Assembly (NCBI GenBank): GCA_900315635.1
Contig: OMZV01000014.1
Span: 1 to 64,000 of the forward strand
Length of the DNA stretch: 64,000 nt
From: an uncultured Prevotella sp.
GTDB lineage: Bacteria; Bacteroidota; Bacteroidia; Bacteroidales; Bacteroidaceae
Direction: 5' to 3'
In this document: positions 45,801-53,391 of the stretch, piece by piece
How the letters are laid out: every line of letters begins with the position of its first letter
How positions within the stretch are numbered: the stretch's first letter is position 1
The notes under the pieces: model-generated
What the model was told of the DNA's origin: nothing
The model's input: only the letters and a program-made list of their open reading frames with translations
The model's database searches: none
Program-made: the position numbers and the translations under genes

Positions 45801-47309
45801 ATGAGTAAGGAAAATCTAAATAATAATAACAATCAAGAGCCTTCTACAGGAGGCAGTCAGGCGGGAGCCTCTTCTTTCTTTGCCGTTGACCTTGGTGCCA
45901 CAAGTGGACGCACCATTATCGGACGATTGGCTAACGGCAAAATAGAACTTGAAGAGCTCACCCGCTTCGACAACAACCTCATTGAGACCGGCGGTCATGT
46001 CTATTGGGACATCTATGCCCTGTACAATGAGATTATCCGCGGATTACGACTGGTTCACAAACGTGGCATCAACATTAAGAGCATCGGAATAGACACATGG
46101 GGATGCGACTTCGTATTCGTAGGCAATGACGGAGCAATCCTGCGCAACCCGATGGCTTACCGCGACCCGCATACCTTCGGCACTATGGAGAAGTACTTCG
46201 CCGAGCAACTGCCAAAGGAGAAAGTCTACGAACTGACAGGAATACAGTTCATGAACTTCAATTCCCTCTTCCAGCTATACGCAATGAAAGAAGAAGGCAA
46301 CAGCGCACTCGAGAACGCTGACAAGATACTGTTTGTTCCTGACGCGCTCAGCTATATGCTCACCGGTAAAGCTATTTGCGAATACACGGTATGCTCGACA
46401 AGCCAGATGCTCAATCCTGTCACTAAGGACATTGCACCGGAGCTGTTGCAGTCACTGGGTCTGAGCCGCCGACAGTTCGGTCCTATTACAAGTCCGGCAA
46501 CTGTCATTGGCACTCTCACCGCAGAAGTTCAGAAGCTTACCGGACTAGGCGACATACCAGTCATTGCCGTTGCAGGTCACGACACAGCATCAGCCGTTGC
46601 AGCCGTTCCTGCTAAAGACGAGAACTTTGCCTATCTCAGTTCAGGCACATGGAGCCTTATGGGTATCGAAAGCCGCAAGCCGATAATCAACAAGCGCTCT
46701 TACGACCTCAACTTCACCAATGAAGGCGGCATTGAAGGAACGACCCGATTCCTTAAGAACATCTGCGGAATGTGGATTTACGAGTGCTGCCGCCGTGAGT
46801 GGAAAGCGGCTTGGAAACCGGAGATGGGCGATATGGACAAGGAGCTCTCGCATCAAGTTCTGCAGTCAAGCGCTAAGGCACTAGAGCCGTCAAAGAGCAT
46901 CATCAATCCTGACTATCCTTCATTCGCCAATCCAACATCAATGCTTCAAGCCATCAACGACTACTGCAAGGCACACAGCGAGCCGGTTCCTCAGACACGC
47001 GCAGAGTACTGCCGTTGCATCTTCGACTCTCTTGCACAGCGCTATCGACAAGTATTCACGTGGCTTCGTGAGTTTGCCGACTTCGACATCAACACTCTTC
47101 ACATCATTGGCGGTGGCTCAAAGAACGCATTCCTCAACCAGCTTACTGCCGATGCATGTGGTGTCACTGTTATTGCCGGTCCGCAGGAAGGCACAGCCAT
47201 TGGCAACATCATGCTCCAGGCTAAGGCTGCCGGTGCTGTTTCCGACATTTGGGAAATGCGCCGCATAATAGCCAACAGCATTGAGTTGGAAGTATACAAG
47301 AACAAATAA
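45801..47309 (+). CDS. rhaB: Rhamnulokinase
   Basis: A 502-residue FGGY-family kinase. VDLGATSGRTIIGRL opens the ATP-binding domain and GIDTWGCDFVFVG is the first substrate motif; AVAGHDTASAVAAVP and HIIGGGSKNAFLNQ are later hallmarks. It phosphorylates L-rhamnulose at C1. Its N-terminus holds an extra asparagine- and serine-rich stretch (NLNNNNNQEPSTGGSQAG) before the core; an internal start is possible but not clear. Confidence 0.95.
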   Translation: MSKENLNNNNNQEPSTGGSQAGASSFFAVDLGATSGRTIIGRLANGKIELEELTRFDNNLIETGGHVYWDIYALYNEIIRGLRLVHKRGINIKSIGIDTWGCDFVFVGNDGAILRNPMAYRDPHTFGTMEKYFAEQLPKEKVYELTGIQFMNFNSLFQLYAMKEEGNSALENADKILFVPDALSYMLTGKAICEYTVCSTSQMLNPVTKDIAPELLQSLGLSRRQFGPITSPATVIGTLTAEVQKLTGLGDIPVIAVAGHDTASAVAAVPAKDENFAYLSSGTWSLMGIESRKPIINKRSYDLNFTNEGGIEGTTRFLKNICGMWIYECCRREWKAAWKPEMGDMDKELSHQVLQSSAKALEPSKSIINPDYPSFANPTSMLQAINDYCKAHSEPVPQTRAEYCRCIFDSLAQRYRQVFTWLREFADFDINTLHIIGGGSKNAFLNQLTADACGVTVIAGPQEGTAIGNIMLQAKAAGAVSDIWEMRRIIANSIELEVYKNK

Positions 47310-47354
47310 CAATATTATTATAAACAATAACGAAACTTTTAAAACCAAATAACT

Positions 47355-48608
47355 ATGAACGCAGAAACCATAAAGAAGAACTATGAAGTAGCCAAGGAGC
47401 GTTATGCTGCCCTGGGAGTAGACACCGACAAAGCCATCGCAGAGCTTGAGAAGACCCCTATCTCCCTGCATTGCTGGCAAGCCGACGACGTTGTCGGCTT
47501 CGAGCGTGGCGAAGCAGCATCGGGTGGTATCATGACCACAGGCAACTTCCCCGGCCGTGCACGCAACATCGACGAGCTACGTCAGGATATTGAGAAAGTA
47601 CAGTCAATGCTCGCCGGAACATTCCGTCTGAACCTTCATGAGACATACGGAGACTTCGGTGGCAAGTTTGTCGATCGCGACCAGTGCGAGCCAAAGCACT
47701 TCGAAAGCTGGATGCAGTGGGCTAAGGAGCACAACCTCAAGCTCGACTTCAACTCCACAAGCTTTTCTCACCCGAAGAGCGGCAACCTGTCACTTGCCAA
47801 CCCTGACAAGGGCATCCGCGACTTCTGGATTGAGCACACAAAGCGTTGCCGCCGCATAGCTGACGCAATGGGTAAGTATCAGGGCGACCCATGTATCATG
47901 AACATCTGGGTACACGACGGTTCAAAGGACTACACAACCGAGAAATACCGCTATCGTCAGATATTCAAGGAGAGCCTTGACGAGATTATGAAGGAAGACC
48001 TGCCGAACATGAAGACCTGCCTTGAGGCAAAGCTCTTCGGTATCGGACTCGAGGCATTCACTGCCGGTTCTCACGATTTCGTCGCCGGATACTGCGCAAA
48101 GAACAACATGATCTACACCCTCGATACCGGTCACTATGAGCCGACAGAGGATGTTTCCAACGCCGTATCAGCACTGTTGCTCTTCGTTCCAGAGCTCATG
48201 CTGCACGTCAGCCGTCCAATGCATTGGGACAGCGACCATGTAACACTGTTCGACGACAATACCCGCAACCTGTTCTTCGAACTCGTTCGCTCCGGTCAGC
48301 TCAACCGCGCACATATCGGTCTAGACTACTTCGACGCATCCATCGACCGCATCGGTGCATACATCATCGGAACCCGCGCCACACAGAAGTCGCTGCTTGC
48401 AGCATTCCTCGAGCCTCTCGACCTGCTCCGCAAGTACGAGGACAACGGTCAGCTCTTCCAGCGCCTCGCTATTCTCGAAGAGGAGAAGACACTGCCATTC
48501 GGTGCTGTCTACGATTACTTCAACCTCAAGAACAACGTTCCTGTTGGCGAGGAGTACATCCCGGAAATTGAGAAGTACGAGCAGGAAGTAACATTCAAGA
48601 GAAAGTAA
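47355..48608 (+). CDS. rhaA: L-rhamnose isomerase
   Basis: A 417-residue TIM-barrel isomerase that converts L-rhamnose to L-rhamnulose with Mn2+. ISLHCWQADDVVGFE at the N-terminus and the metal-ligand segments LEAKLFGIGLEAFTAGSHDF and LDTGHYEPTEDVSN, with SRPMHWDSDHV, are hallmarks. The start ATG follows rhaB by 45 nt. Confidence 0.96.
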   Translation: MNAETIKKNYEVAKERYAALGVDTDKAIAELEKTPISLHCWQADDVVGFERGEAASGGIMTTGNFPGRARNIDELRQDIEKVQSMLAGTFRLNLHETYGDFGGKFVDRDQCEPKHFESWMQWAKEHNLKLDFNSTSFSHPKSGNLSLANPDKGIRDFWIEHTKRCRRIADAMGKYQGDPCIMNIWVHDGSKDYTTEKYRYRQIFKESLDEIMKEDLPNMKTCLEAKLFGIGLEAFTAGSHDFVAGYCAKNNMIYTLDTGHYEPTEDVSNAVSALLLFVPELMLHVSRPMHWDSDHVTLFDDNTRNLFFELVRSGQLNRAHIGLDYFDASIDRIGAYIIGTRATQKSLLAAFLEPLDLLRKYEDNGQLFQRLAILEEEKTLPFGAVYDYFNLKNNVPVGEEYIPEIEKYEQEVTFKRK

Positions 48609-48617
48609 AATAATCAA

Positions 48618-48663
48618 ATCTAATCCCCACCAAGCCTCCCCCAAGAGTAGGCTTGGTGGGGAC
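48618..48663 (+). terminator. G/C palindrome repeat, copy 4, hairpin between rhaA and rhaT
   Basis: Arms TCCCCACCAAGCCT and AGGCTTGGTGGGGA form a 14-bp stem with an 11-nt loop, followed by CTGCGTTTTTTTA. It looks like a terminator or attenuator inside the rha operon and would lower rhaT expression relative to rhaA. Confidence 0.65.
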
Positions 48664-48677
48664 TGCGTTTTTTTATC

Positions 48678-49712
48678 ATGGAAATATTGATTGGATTACT
48701 AATCATAGCCATAGGAGCATTCTGCCAGAGCAGTTCCTACGTTCCTATAAACAAGATCAAGGACTGGTCGTGGGAGAGCTACTGGATAGTCCAGGGCGTC
48801 TTTGCATGGCTTGTCCTGCCGTTTCTGGGCATGCTCCTTGCCGTGCCAAGCGGGCACTCGTTTACCGAGATGTTCGCAGCCGCACCGTCATTCAACATCT
48901 GGATGACAATCTTCTTCGGAGTGCTGTGGGGAGTAGGTGGACTGACCTTCGGTCTGTCGATGCGCTATCTAGGCGTTGCCCTCGGACAGTCGATAGCCCT
49001 TGGCACATGCGCAGGACTGGGAACGATAATGGGTCCGGTGCTGCTCAACATCTTCTTCCCTGAGCTCAATGCCCTGTCTTCACTGACGGCAGCCGTCATA
49101 ATCGGAGTTGTCGTCACACTGATAGGTATCGGCATCATCGGTGTAGCAGGCAAGATGAAAGCTGACGCCCTCAGTGACGAGCAGAAGAAAGAGGCTGTAA
49201 AGGACTTCAACTTCCCGAAAGGCATAGCCATCGCCTTGCTATCGGGATTTATGAGCGGATGCTTCAACGTCGGACTGGAGTTCGGCAAGGGCATCAACTT
49301 CGGCGACCTGACACCTGACATGTTCAAGACTCTGCCAGCCACATTACTTGTCACACTGGGTGGATTCGTCACCAATGCCGTCTATTGCTTCTGGCAGAAT
49401 CAGAAGAACCATACATGGAGCGACTATAAGAAAGGCTCTGTATGGGGCAACAACCTCGTATTCTGCCTGCTTGCCGGTGCTCTTTGGTACAGCCAGTTCT
49501 TCGGATTGTCACTGGGCAAAGGTTTCCTCACTTCATCACCGACGCTCATGACCCTCTCATTCTGCATTCTGATGGCTCTGAACGTGACATTCTCCAATGT
49601 CTGGGGAATTATACTCCACGAGTGGAAAGGCTGCTCTCAGAAGACTATAACGGTGCTTATAATCGGTATTGCCGTACTCATCGTGTCGTGCTTCCTGCCT
49701 CAGCTGATTTAA
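48678..49712 (+). CDS. rhaT: L-rhamnose/proton symporter
   Basis: A 344-residue inner membrane protein with about ten helices. The N-terminal ILIGLLIIAIGAFCQSSSYVPI and the ALGTCAGLGTIMGPVL and SGFMSGCFNVGLEFGKGIN segments are characteristic of RhaT. It moves L-rhamnose from periplasm to cytoplasm. It is preceded by a hairpin, so its level may be set separately. Confidence 0.94.
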   Translation: MEILIGLLIIAIGAFCQSSSYVPINKIKDWSWESYWIVQGVFAWLVLPFLGMLLAVPSGHSFTEMFAAAPSFNIWMTIFFGVLWGVGGLTFGLSMRYLGVALGQSIALGTCAGLGTIMGPVLLNIFFPELNALSSLTAAVIIGVVVTLIGIGIIGVAGKMKADALSDEQKKEAVKDFNFPKGIAIALLSGFMSGCFNVGLEFGKGINFGDLTPDMFKTLPATLLVTLGGFVTNAVYCFWQNQKNHTWSDYKKGSVWGNNLVFCLLAGALWYSQFFGLSLGKGFLTSSPTLMTLSFCILMALNVTFSNVWGIILHEWKGCSQKTITVLIIGIAVLIVSCFLPQLI

Positions 49713-49741
49713 TTTATAGAATCCACTAACAACTATTTTCA

Positions 49742-49774
49742 AATTAGAAATTAAAAATTAGAAATTAGAAATAA
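49742..49774. repeat. 33-bp A/T-rich repeat, copy 2
   Basis: Identical to 16439-16471 over 33 bases. The two copies are 33 kb apart in spacers of unrelated operons. Confidence 0.75.
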
Positions 49775-49790
49775 TAGTTTTGTCAATATG

Positions 49791-49825
49791 TGCGACCTCG
49801 TCTTGGCAATCTAGGCGAGGTCGCA
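49791..49825 (+). terminator. Hairpin downstream of rhaT
   Basis: TGCGACCTCG (49791-49800) pairs perfectly with CGAGGTCGCA (49816-49825) around a 15-nt loop. No T tract follows; it may stabilise the 3' end of the rha transcript. Confidence 0.5.
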
Positions 49826-50122
49826 TTCGTTGAAGGTGTCCCCGGTGTACAGCATGTACGCTTCTGTTTGCAAAGGTAATACATTCACGATGCGATTGCA
49901 ATTTCCGTTATCAGCTCGCAATAGTTTAAAAAGCGTAATATGATATTGCGCCTGAGTGGATAGCACCTTCTTCAGCCATCATTATATATTTTTGAGTAGC
50001 ACGTGACAAATAGAAAACCGGTAATACTATGATGTAATAATAATTCGCATTGCGCTGCATTTCTTTCCGTCTTCGTACGGCATTGATAGTCAACCCGTTA
50101 CTAATACATGCCATTTGGCGTT

Positions 50123-50207
50123 GCGAAACGGTAGGTTTTAGGATGCAAAACGGTCCGTTTCAGCTCGTGAAACGGACCGTTTTGCACACCAAAATGATAG
50201 GTTTTGC
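50123..50207. repeat. 22-nt-phased palindrome array E (4 units)
   Basis: Units start at 50123, 50145, 50167 and 50189. The form is the same but the core differs (GCAAAACGGTCCGTTTCAG, GTGAAACGGACCGTTTTGC). The unknown ORF at 50204 begins inside the last unit. Confidence 0.8.
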
Positions 50208-51115
50208 ATTGGTGTAAATATTTTTCTGAGTGCCGCTATAATGGCATCTCAATGATTTACGCCCTTGACGCAGTCTGCAATCCACAGACTTTTCTTCTAT
50301 CTATTACTTCTGAATTTAATATCCTGTGGTTTAAGCTTAATCGGATTGTTGTTCATCTTTATCTCCCCATCAGTCATCAATCGGTAAACGGCATTCTGAA
50401 TATCATCGGAGAGATCGCTGACATTCCGCTTGTTCGAGCCAAAGCCAAAGATGAGGTTAAGAATCTACGAACTTGTTATTTTTTAGTCAATTCTTTGAAC
50501 ATCTTTGACAATATGGAGGCTGCCAAGGCAAAGCCAGGCATTGAGCTGACATGTTATTGCCGGGCATATCTGGTCAGCTGTACCCGGATGGTACTCAAAT
50601 GCTATTGCTCTATGACCCATCCACTGGTTCTGCAAGGCGTTTCCGACTCGCTGATAATCAGCAGCAAGCAGGTTGACATTATCGGATATTGGGAAGAGAA
50701 ATGGTTGGCGGGTACCGTGTTCTGGCAGATTGAGGACGCAGGACAAAACACTTATTTCCTTTACCGGTGGCAATTCAATTCGTCAGAACATAGGGCAATC
50801 TACACAAGATATTCAGTAATCTTGGTCAACGGCAATACAGAATGCATGATGATTGCTCCGTGGTATATCGCTTTGAAAGTGGAAGACCGTTTGCCGAACA
50901 AGCCATATATTGCCATATACGATGTTGAAATAGATGATGAGCATAGGCCTACGGCAATAAGTTTCATGCCGACATTCAGGAGTGAGGACTTTCCTTCAAC
51001 GCTTTCACTATCACGGGTGGAAAATACCGAAAATATTCAACGCTTAGACAAAGTAGTCAGGGAATATGACGTTACCGACAACTTTGCCGATATGCACTAC
51101 CTATATCGTTTATGA
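50204..51115 (+). CDS. Hypothetical protein, unknown, possibly decayed
   Basis: An open frame of 303 codons, long for chance at this base composition. I do not recognise it. The second half (from about residue 160: YWEEKWLAGTVFWQIEDAGQ, then SVILVNGNTECMMIAPWYIA) looks like real protein; the first 110 residues are odd in composition and may be out of the true frame. The listed ATG overlaps a repeat unit, so the true start is probably inside. An IS30 remnant follows, which fits a decaying region. Confidence 0.35.
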   Translation: MHWCKYFSECRYNGISMIYALDAVCNPQTFLLSITSEFNILWFKLNRIVVHLYLPISHQSVNGILNIIGEIADIPLVRAKAKDEVKNLRTCYFLVNSLNIFDNMEAAKAKPGIELTCYCRAYLVSCTRMVLKCYCSMTHPLVLQGVSDSLIISSKQVDIIGYWEEKWLAGTVFWQIEDAGQNTYFLYRWQFNSSEHRAIYTRYSVILVNGNTECMMIAPWYIALKVEDRLPNKPYIAIYDVEIDDEHRPTAISFMPTFRSEDFPSTLSLSRVENTENIQRLDKVVREYDVTDNFADMHYLYRL

Positions 51116-51440
51116 TGAGCGCAATATCTTAATTGATGCCACTGACGCCTGCCGATTGCAAAAAGAGCGTAAAATATCGGTCGAAAGCCATATCCAAGTG
51201 CCATGATGCTCATGTGGCGGACTTGCAGTACTGCCGGCAGCGTCAATGTAGGGTTTCGTGGTCTTGTAGCTGTCTCATGACAACATTTGGCTGATTTCGT
51301 ACGCAAGAGAAGAATGTAGGAATACGGTCGGTCCGTTGACGACGTTTGCCGCCCATCGTGGTTGTTCGCTTGCTGTATGTTAGATAGCACGTTGCACCCC
51401 TCAGATAATCAATGTGTTGCATCTGTCCACCGCAGTAGAG
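51116..51440. other. Spacer without supported gene
   Basis: About 325 nt between the unknown ORF and the IS30 remnant. No reading frame has recognisable content. It may be decayed transposon or gene sequence. Confidence 0.4.
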
Positions 51441-51637
51441 AACCTCCGTGCGCGCCCTCGCAGAAAGGTGGGATAGAAAACACCAATGGACTCATACAGC
51501 AATACATCCCAAAAGGTACTGACTTCATAGACGTAAGTCAACAGAGAATTAAGATGATACAAAAAAATAACGCAAGACCAAGGGAAAAATTAAATTTTCT
51601 CACTCCAGATGAAGCCGTTTACAAAAAGACTTCGTAA
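51440..51637 (+). pseudogene. IS30-family transposase remnant (C-terminal end)
   Basis: The frame reads APSQKGGIENTNGLIQQYIP followed by KGTDFIDV and then PREKLNFLTPDEAVYKK, the C-terminal part of an IS30 transposase with the catalytic Glu of the DDE triad in GGIEN. The first part of the gene is missing; sequence before about 51440 in the same frame does not match the family. No clear inverted repeats bound it. Confidence 0.75.
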
Positions 51638-51766
51638 ATTTGCACTTGCTAATTGACTCCGCCAAATCCTCAATTACAAACGAATGTTAAAGCAAGATAA
51701 TCGATTGATAATTAGTTCTTTGCAATCGATGACTTTTTTACAAGAAAGATTTTATAACGCTAATTT

Positions 51767-51798
51767 TAGGGGCGACGAATCGGAGTTCGTCGCACCTA
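51767..51798. repeat. Short GGGGCG inverted repeat
   Basis: TAGGGGCGACGAA (51767-51779) pairs with TTCGTCGCACCTA (51786-51798), 12 of 13 positions, around a 6-nt loop. The TAGGGGCG end is shared with the element at 55980-56093. Confidence 0.6.
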
Positions 51799-51917
51799 CA
51801 AAGGGAGATGGCTGGACGGGATGCGGGAGACCACTTCGTATCATTTGCGTAGGGGTCAGGTGCTTGGAAAATCGAATTTGTTATTTTGTTACCGTTACTT
51901 TGTTACCGCCGTTACCA

Positions 51918-52433
51918 TTACTTATTTTTCTTTGCACGGAAGTCTTCCGTTTGGATAAACTTCTGCTTGATAGTCTGGCGGGCACGGAAGATGTTGACCT
52001 TAACCTGTTCCTCAGTGATACCAAGGATAGTTGCTATCTCCTTATAAGGCTTACCTTCGAAATCGCGCAACTGAACGCAACTGCGCTGCTTCTCAGGCAA
52101 AGAATTGACAATTTGCCTGACCATCATTATGCGGTCCTGGTTGACCACCTGTTCGTAAGGGTTGGACGGGGCGGCAGGCTCATGGAAGTTGTCGGCATCG
52201 ATACGCTCATTGTTGTTCTCCATCCGTTTGGCGTGGTCGAGCGCAAGGTTACGGCAAATGGTCATAGCAAAAGCCTCGATATTGTCAATAGTGTCCCATG
52301 AATCACGTTTGTTCCAGACCTTTATGAGAGTTTCCTGCACGACATCCTCTGCATCAGCCCTATCAAGGGTTATGCGCAAGGCAAGCCGGAAGAGCTCGTT
52401 CTTCATCGGCAGTATATCGTTTCGGAAATTCAT
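51918..52433 (-). CDS. ECF-type RNA polymerase sigma factor
   Basis: A 171-residue sigma factor. Region 2 (ALRITLDRADAEDVVQETLI) and region 4 (LPEKQRSCVQLRDFEGKPYK then EIATILGITEEQVKVNIFRA) are clear. It recruits polymerase to extracytoplasmic-stress or similar promoters. Such genes are usually followed by an anti-sigma gene; here the downstream side holds only an IS30 remnant and decayed sequence, so the partner may have been lost or lie elsewhere. Confidence 0.93.
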   Translation of the reverse strand: MNFRNDILPMKNELFRLALRITLDRADAEDVVQETLIKVWNKRDSWDTIDNIEAFAMTICRNLALDHAKRMENNNERIDADNFHEPAAPSNPYEQVVNQDRIMMVRQIVNSLPEKQRSCVQLRDFEGKPYKEIATILGITEEQVKVNIFRARQTIKQKFIQTEDFRAKKNK

Positions 52434-52436
52434 ATA

Positions 52437-52490
52437 AAAGCCTCTCCAAGCCTCCCCGAATGGGGAGGATGTTTAATTACCTGATTAAAT
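52437..52490. repeat. G/C palindrome repeat, copy 5
   Basis: AAGCCTCCCCGAATGGGGAG followed by GATGTTTAATTACCTG, a near-consensus copy. It lies just upstream of the sigma factor start. Confidence 0.7.
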
Positions 52491-52570
52491 GTTGAGAAAC
52501 AAATGCCTCAAACCTGTTATTTCTAATTTAAATGTTGAGAAACAAATGTCTCAAACCTGTTATTTCTAAT
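52485..52570. repeat. 43-bp direct tandem repeat
   Basis: Two copies (52485-52527 and 52528-52570) differ at one base (GCCTC versus GTCTC). Each holds TTGAG and CTCAA arms. It lies between argB and the sigma factor gene. Confidence 0.8.
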
Positions 52571-52591
52571 TTATAATTTCTTATTTCTAAT

Positions 52592-53389
52592 TTAACGTAT
52601 TTCCGTGCCATGTTTGCCATCGATAGCTGTTGCCTTAGTGATAATAACACGGGAAACACCTGCATCGACAGCCGCAAGCGCATTCTCAATCTTTGGTATC
52701 ATGCCACCGGCAATAGTGCCATCAGCAACATAGCGGTCGAAATCGGCGCGTGTGATAGATGGAATCACACTGTTTTCGTCGTCAGGATTGCTCAAGACAC
52801 CAGCCTTCTCGAATGAGTAGATGAGCGTAACATCATAATATTTGGCAAGAGCCTTTGCCGTCTCGGCAGCTATCGTGTCGGCATTGGTATTGAGAATATA
52901 TCCCTTTCCATCGTGCGTTAGCGGAGCCATGACGGGTGTGAGCCCAGCCTCTATCAACGTATGGAGTTCATCGGCATTGACATTGTCGACATCGCCAACG
53001 AATCCATAGTCGATAGTTTCTGTCTGGCCATCCTTAGAAGCAACAGGGACTGGCGGACGCTTGTGACTACGGATAACATCCATGTCGGCACCAGTAAGTC
53101 CGATAGCATTGACCCCATGGGCTTGCAGGCGAGCCACAAGGTTTTTATTGACTAGTCCGCCATAGACCATCGTCACGACCTCGAGCATGTCGGCATCGGT
53201 AATTCTCCTGCCGTTAACCATGCGGCTTTCTATTCCGAGTGCCGATGCAATCTTGGTTGCACGGCGACCGCCACCATGTACGAGCACCTTCCGACCTGGA
53301 ATTGCAGAAAAGCTGTCGAGCAAAGCACTTAGCTTTGATTCGTCTTCAACAACAGCGCCACCTACCTTGACTATAGTGATTTTTTTCAT
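52592..53389 (-). CDS. argB: Acetylglutamate (or succinylglutamate) kinase
   Basis: A 265-residue amino-acid kinase: IVKVGGAVVED and LVHGGGRRATKI bind ATP and substrate, and MIPKIENALAAVDAGV is the C-terminal signature. It phosphorylates N-acylglutamate in arginine synthesis. Bacteroides species are known to use N-succinyl in place of N-acetyl intermediates, so the true substrate may be N-succinylglutamate. It starts 2 nt after the speA stop and is the end of the aroK-speA-argB operon. Confidence 0.94.
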   Translation of the reverse strand: MKKITIVKVGGAVVEDESKLSALLDSFSAIPGRKVLVHGGGRRATKIASALGIESRMVNGRRITDADMLEVVTMVYGGLVNKNLVARLQAHGVNAIGLTGADMDVIRSHKRPPVPVASKDGQTETIDYGFVGDVDNVNADELHTLIEAGLTPVMAPLTHDGKGYILNTNADTIAAETAKALAKYYDVTLIYSFEKAGVLSNPDDENSVIPSITRADFDRYVADGTIAGGMIPKIENALAAVDAGVSRVIITKATAIDGKHGTEIR

Positions 53390-53391
53390 AA

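Larger units (their letters stand above)
49713..50203. other. Repeat-rich spacer after rhaT
   Basis: No gene is supported in this 491-nt stretch. It holds the second 33-bp A/T-rich repeat (49742-49774), a hairpin (49791-49825) and array E (50123-50207). A 62-codon minus-strand frame at 49926-50114 has no recognisable match. Confidence 0.5.

Noticed and set aside
49926-50114. A 62-codon minus-strand frame in the rhaT downstream spacer
   Set aside because: No family match and no promoter or ribosome binding site; could be decayed sequence.
305-50207. The phased arrays as CRISPR
   Set aside because: Units are 19 nt with only 3 nt between them, so there are no spacers, and no cas genes are near.
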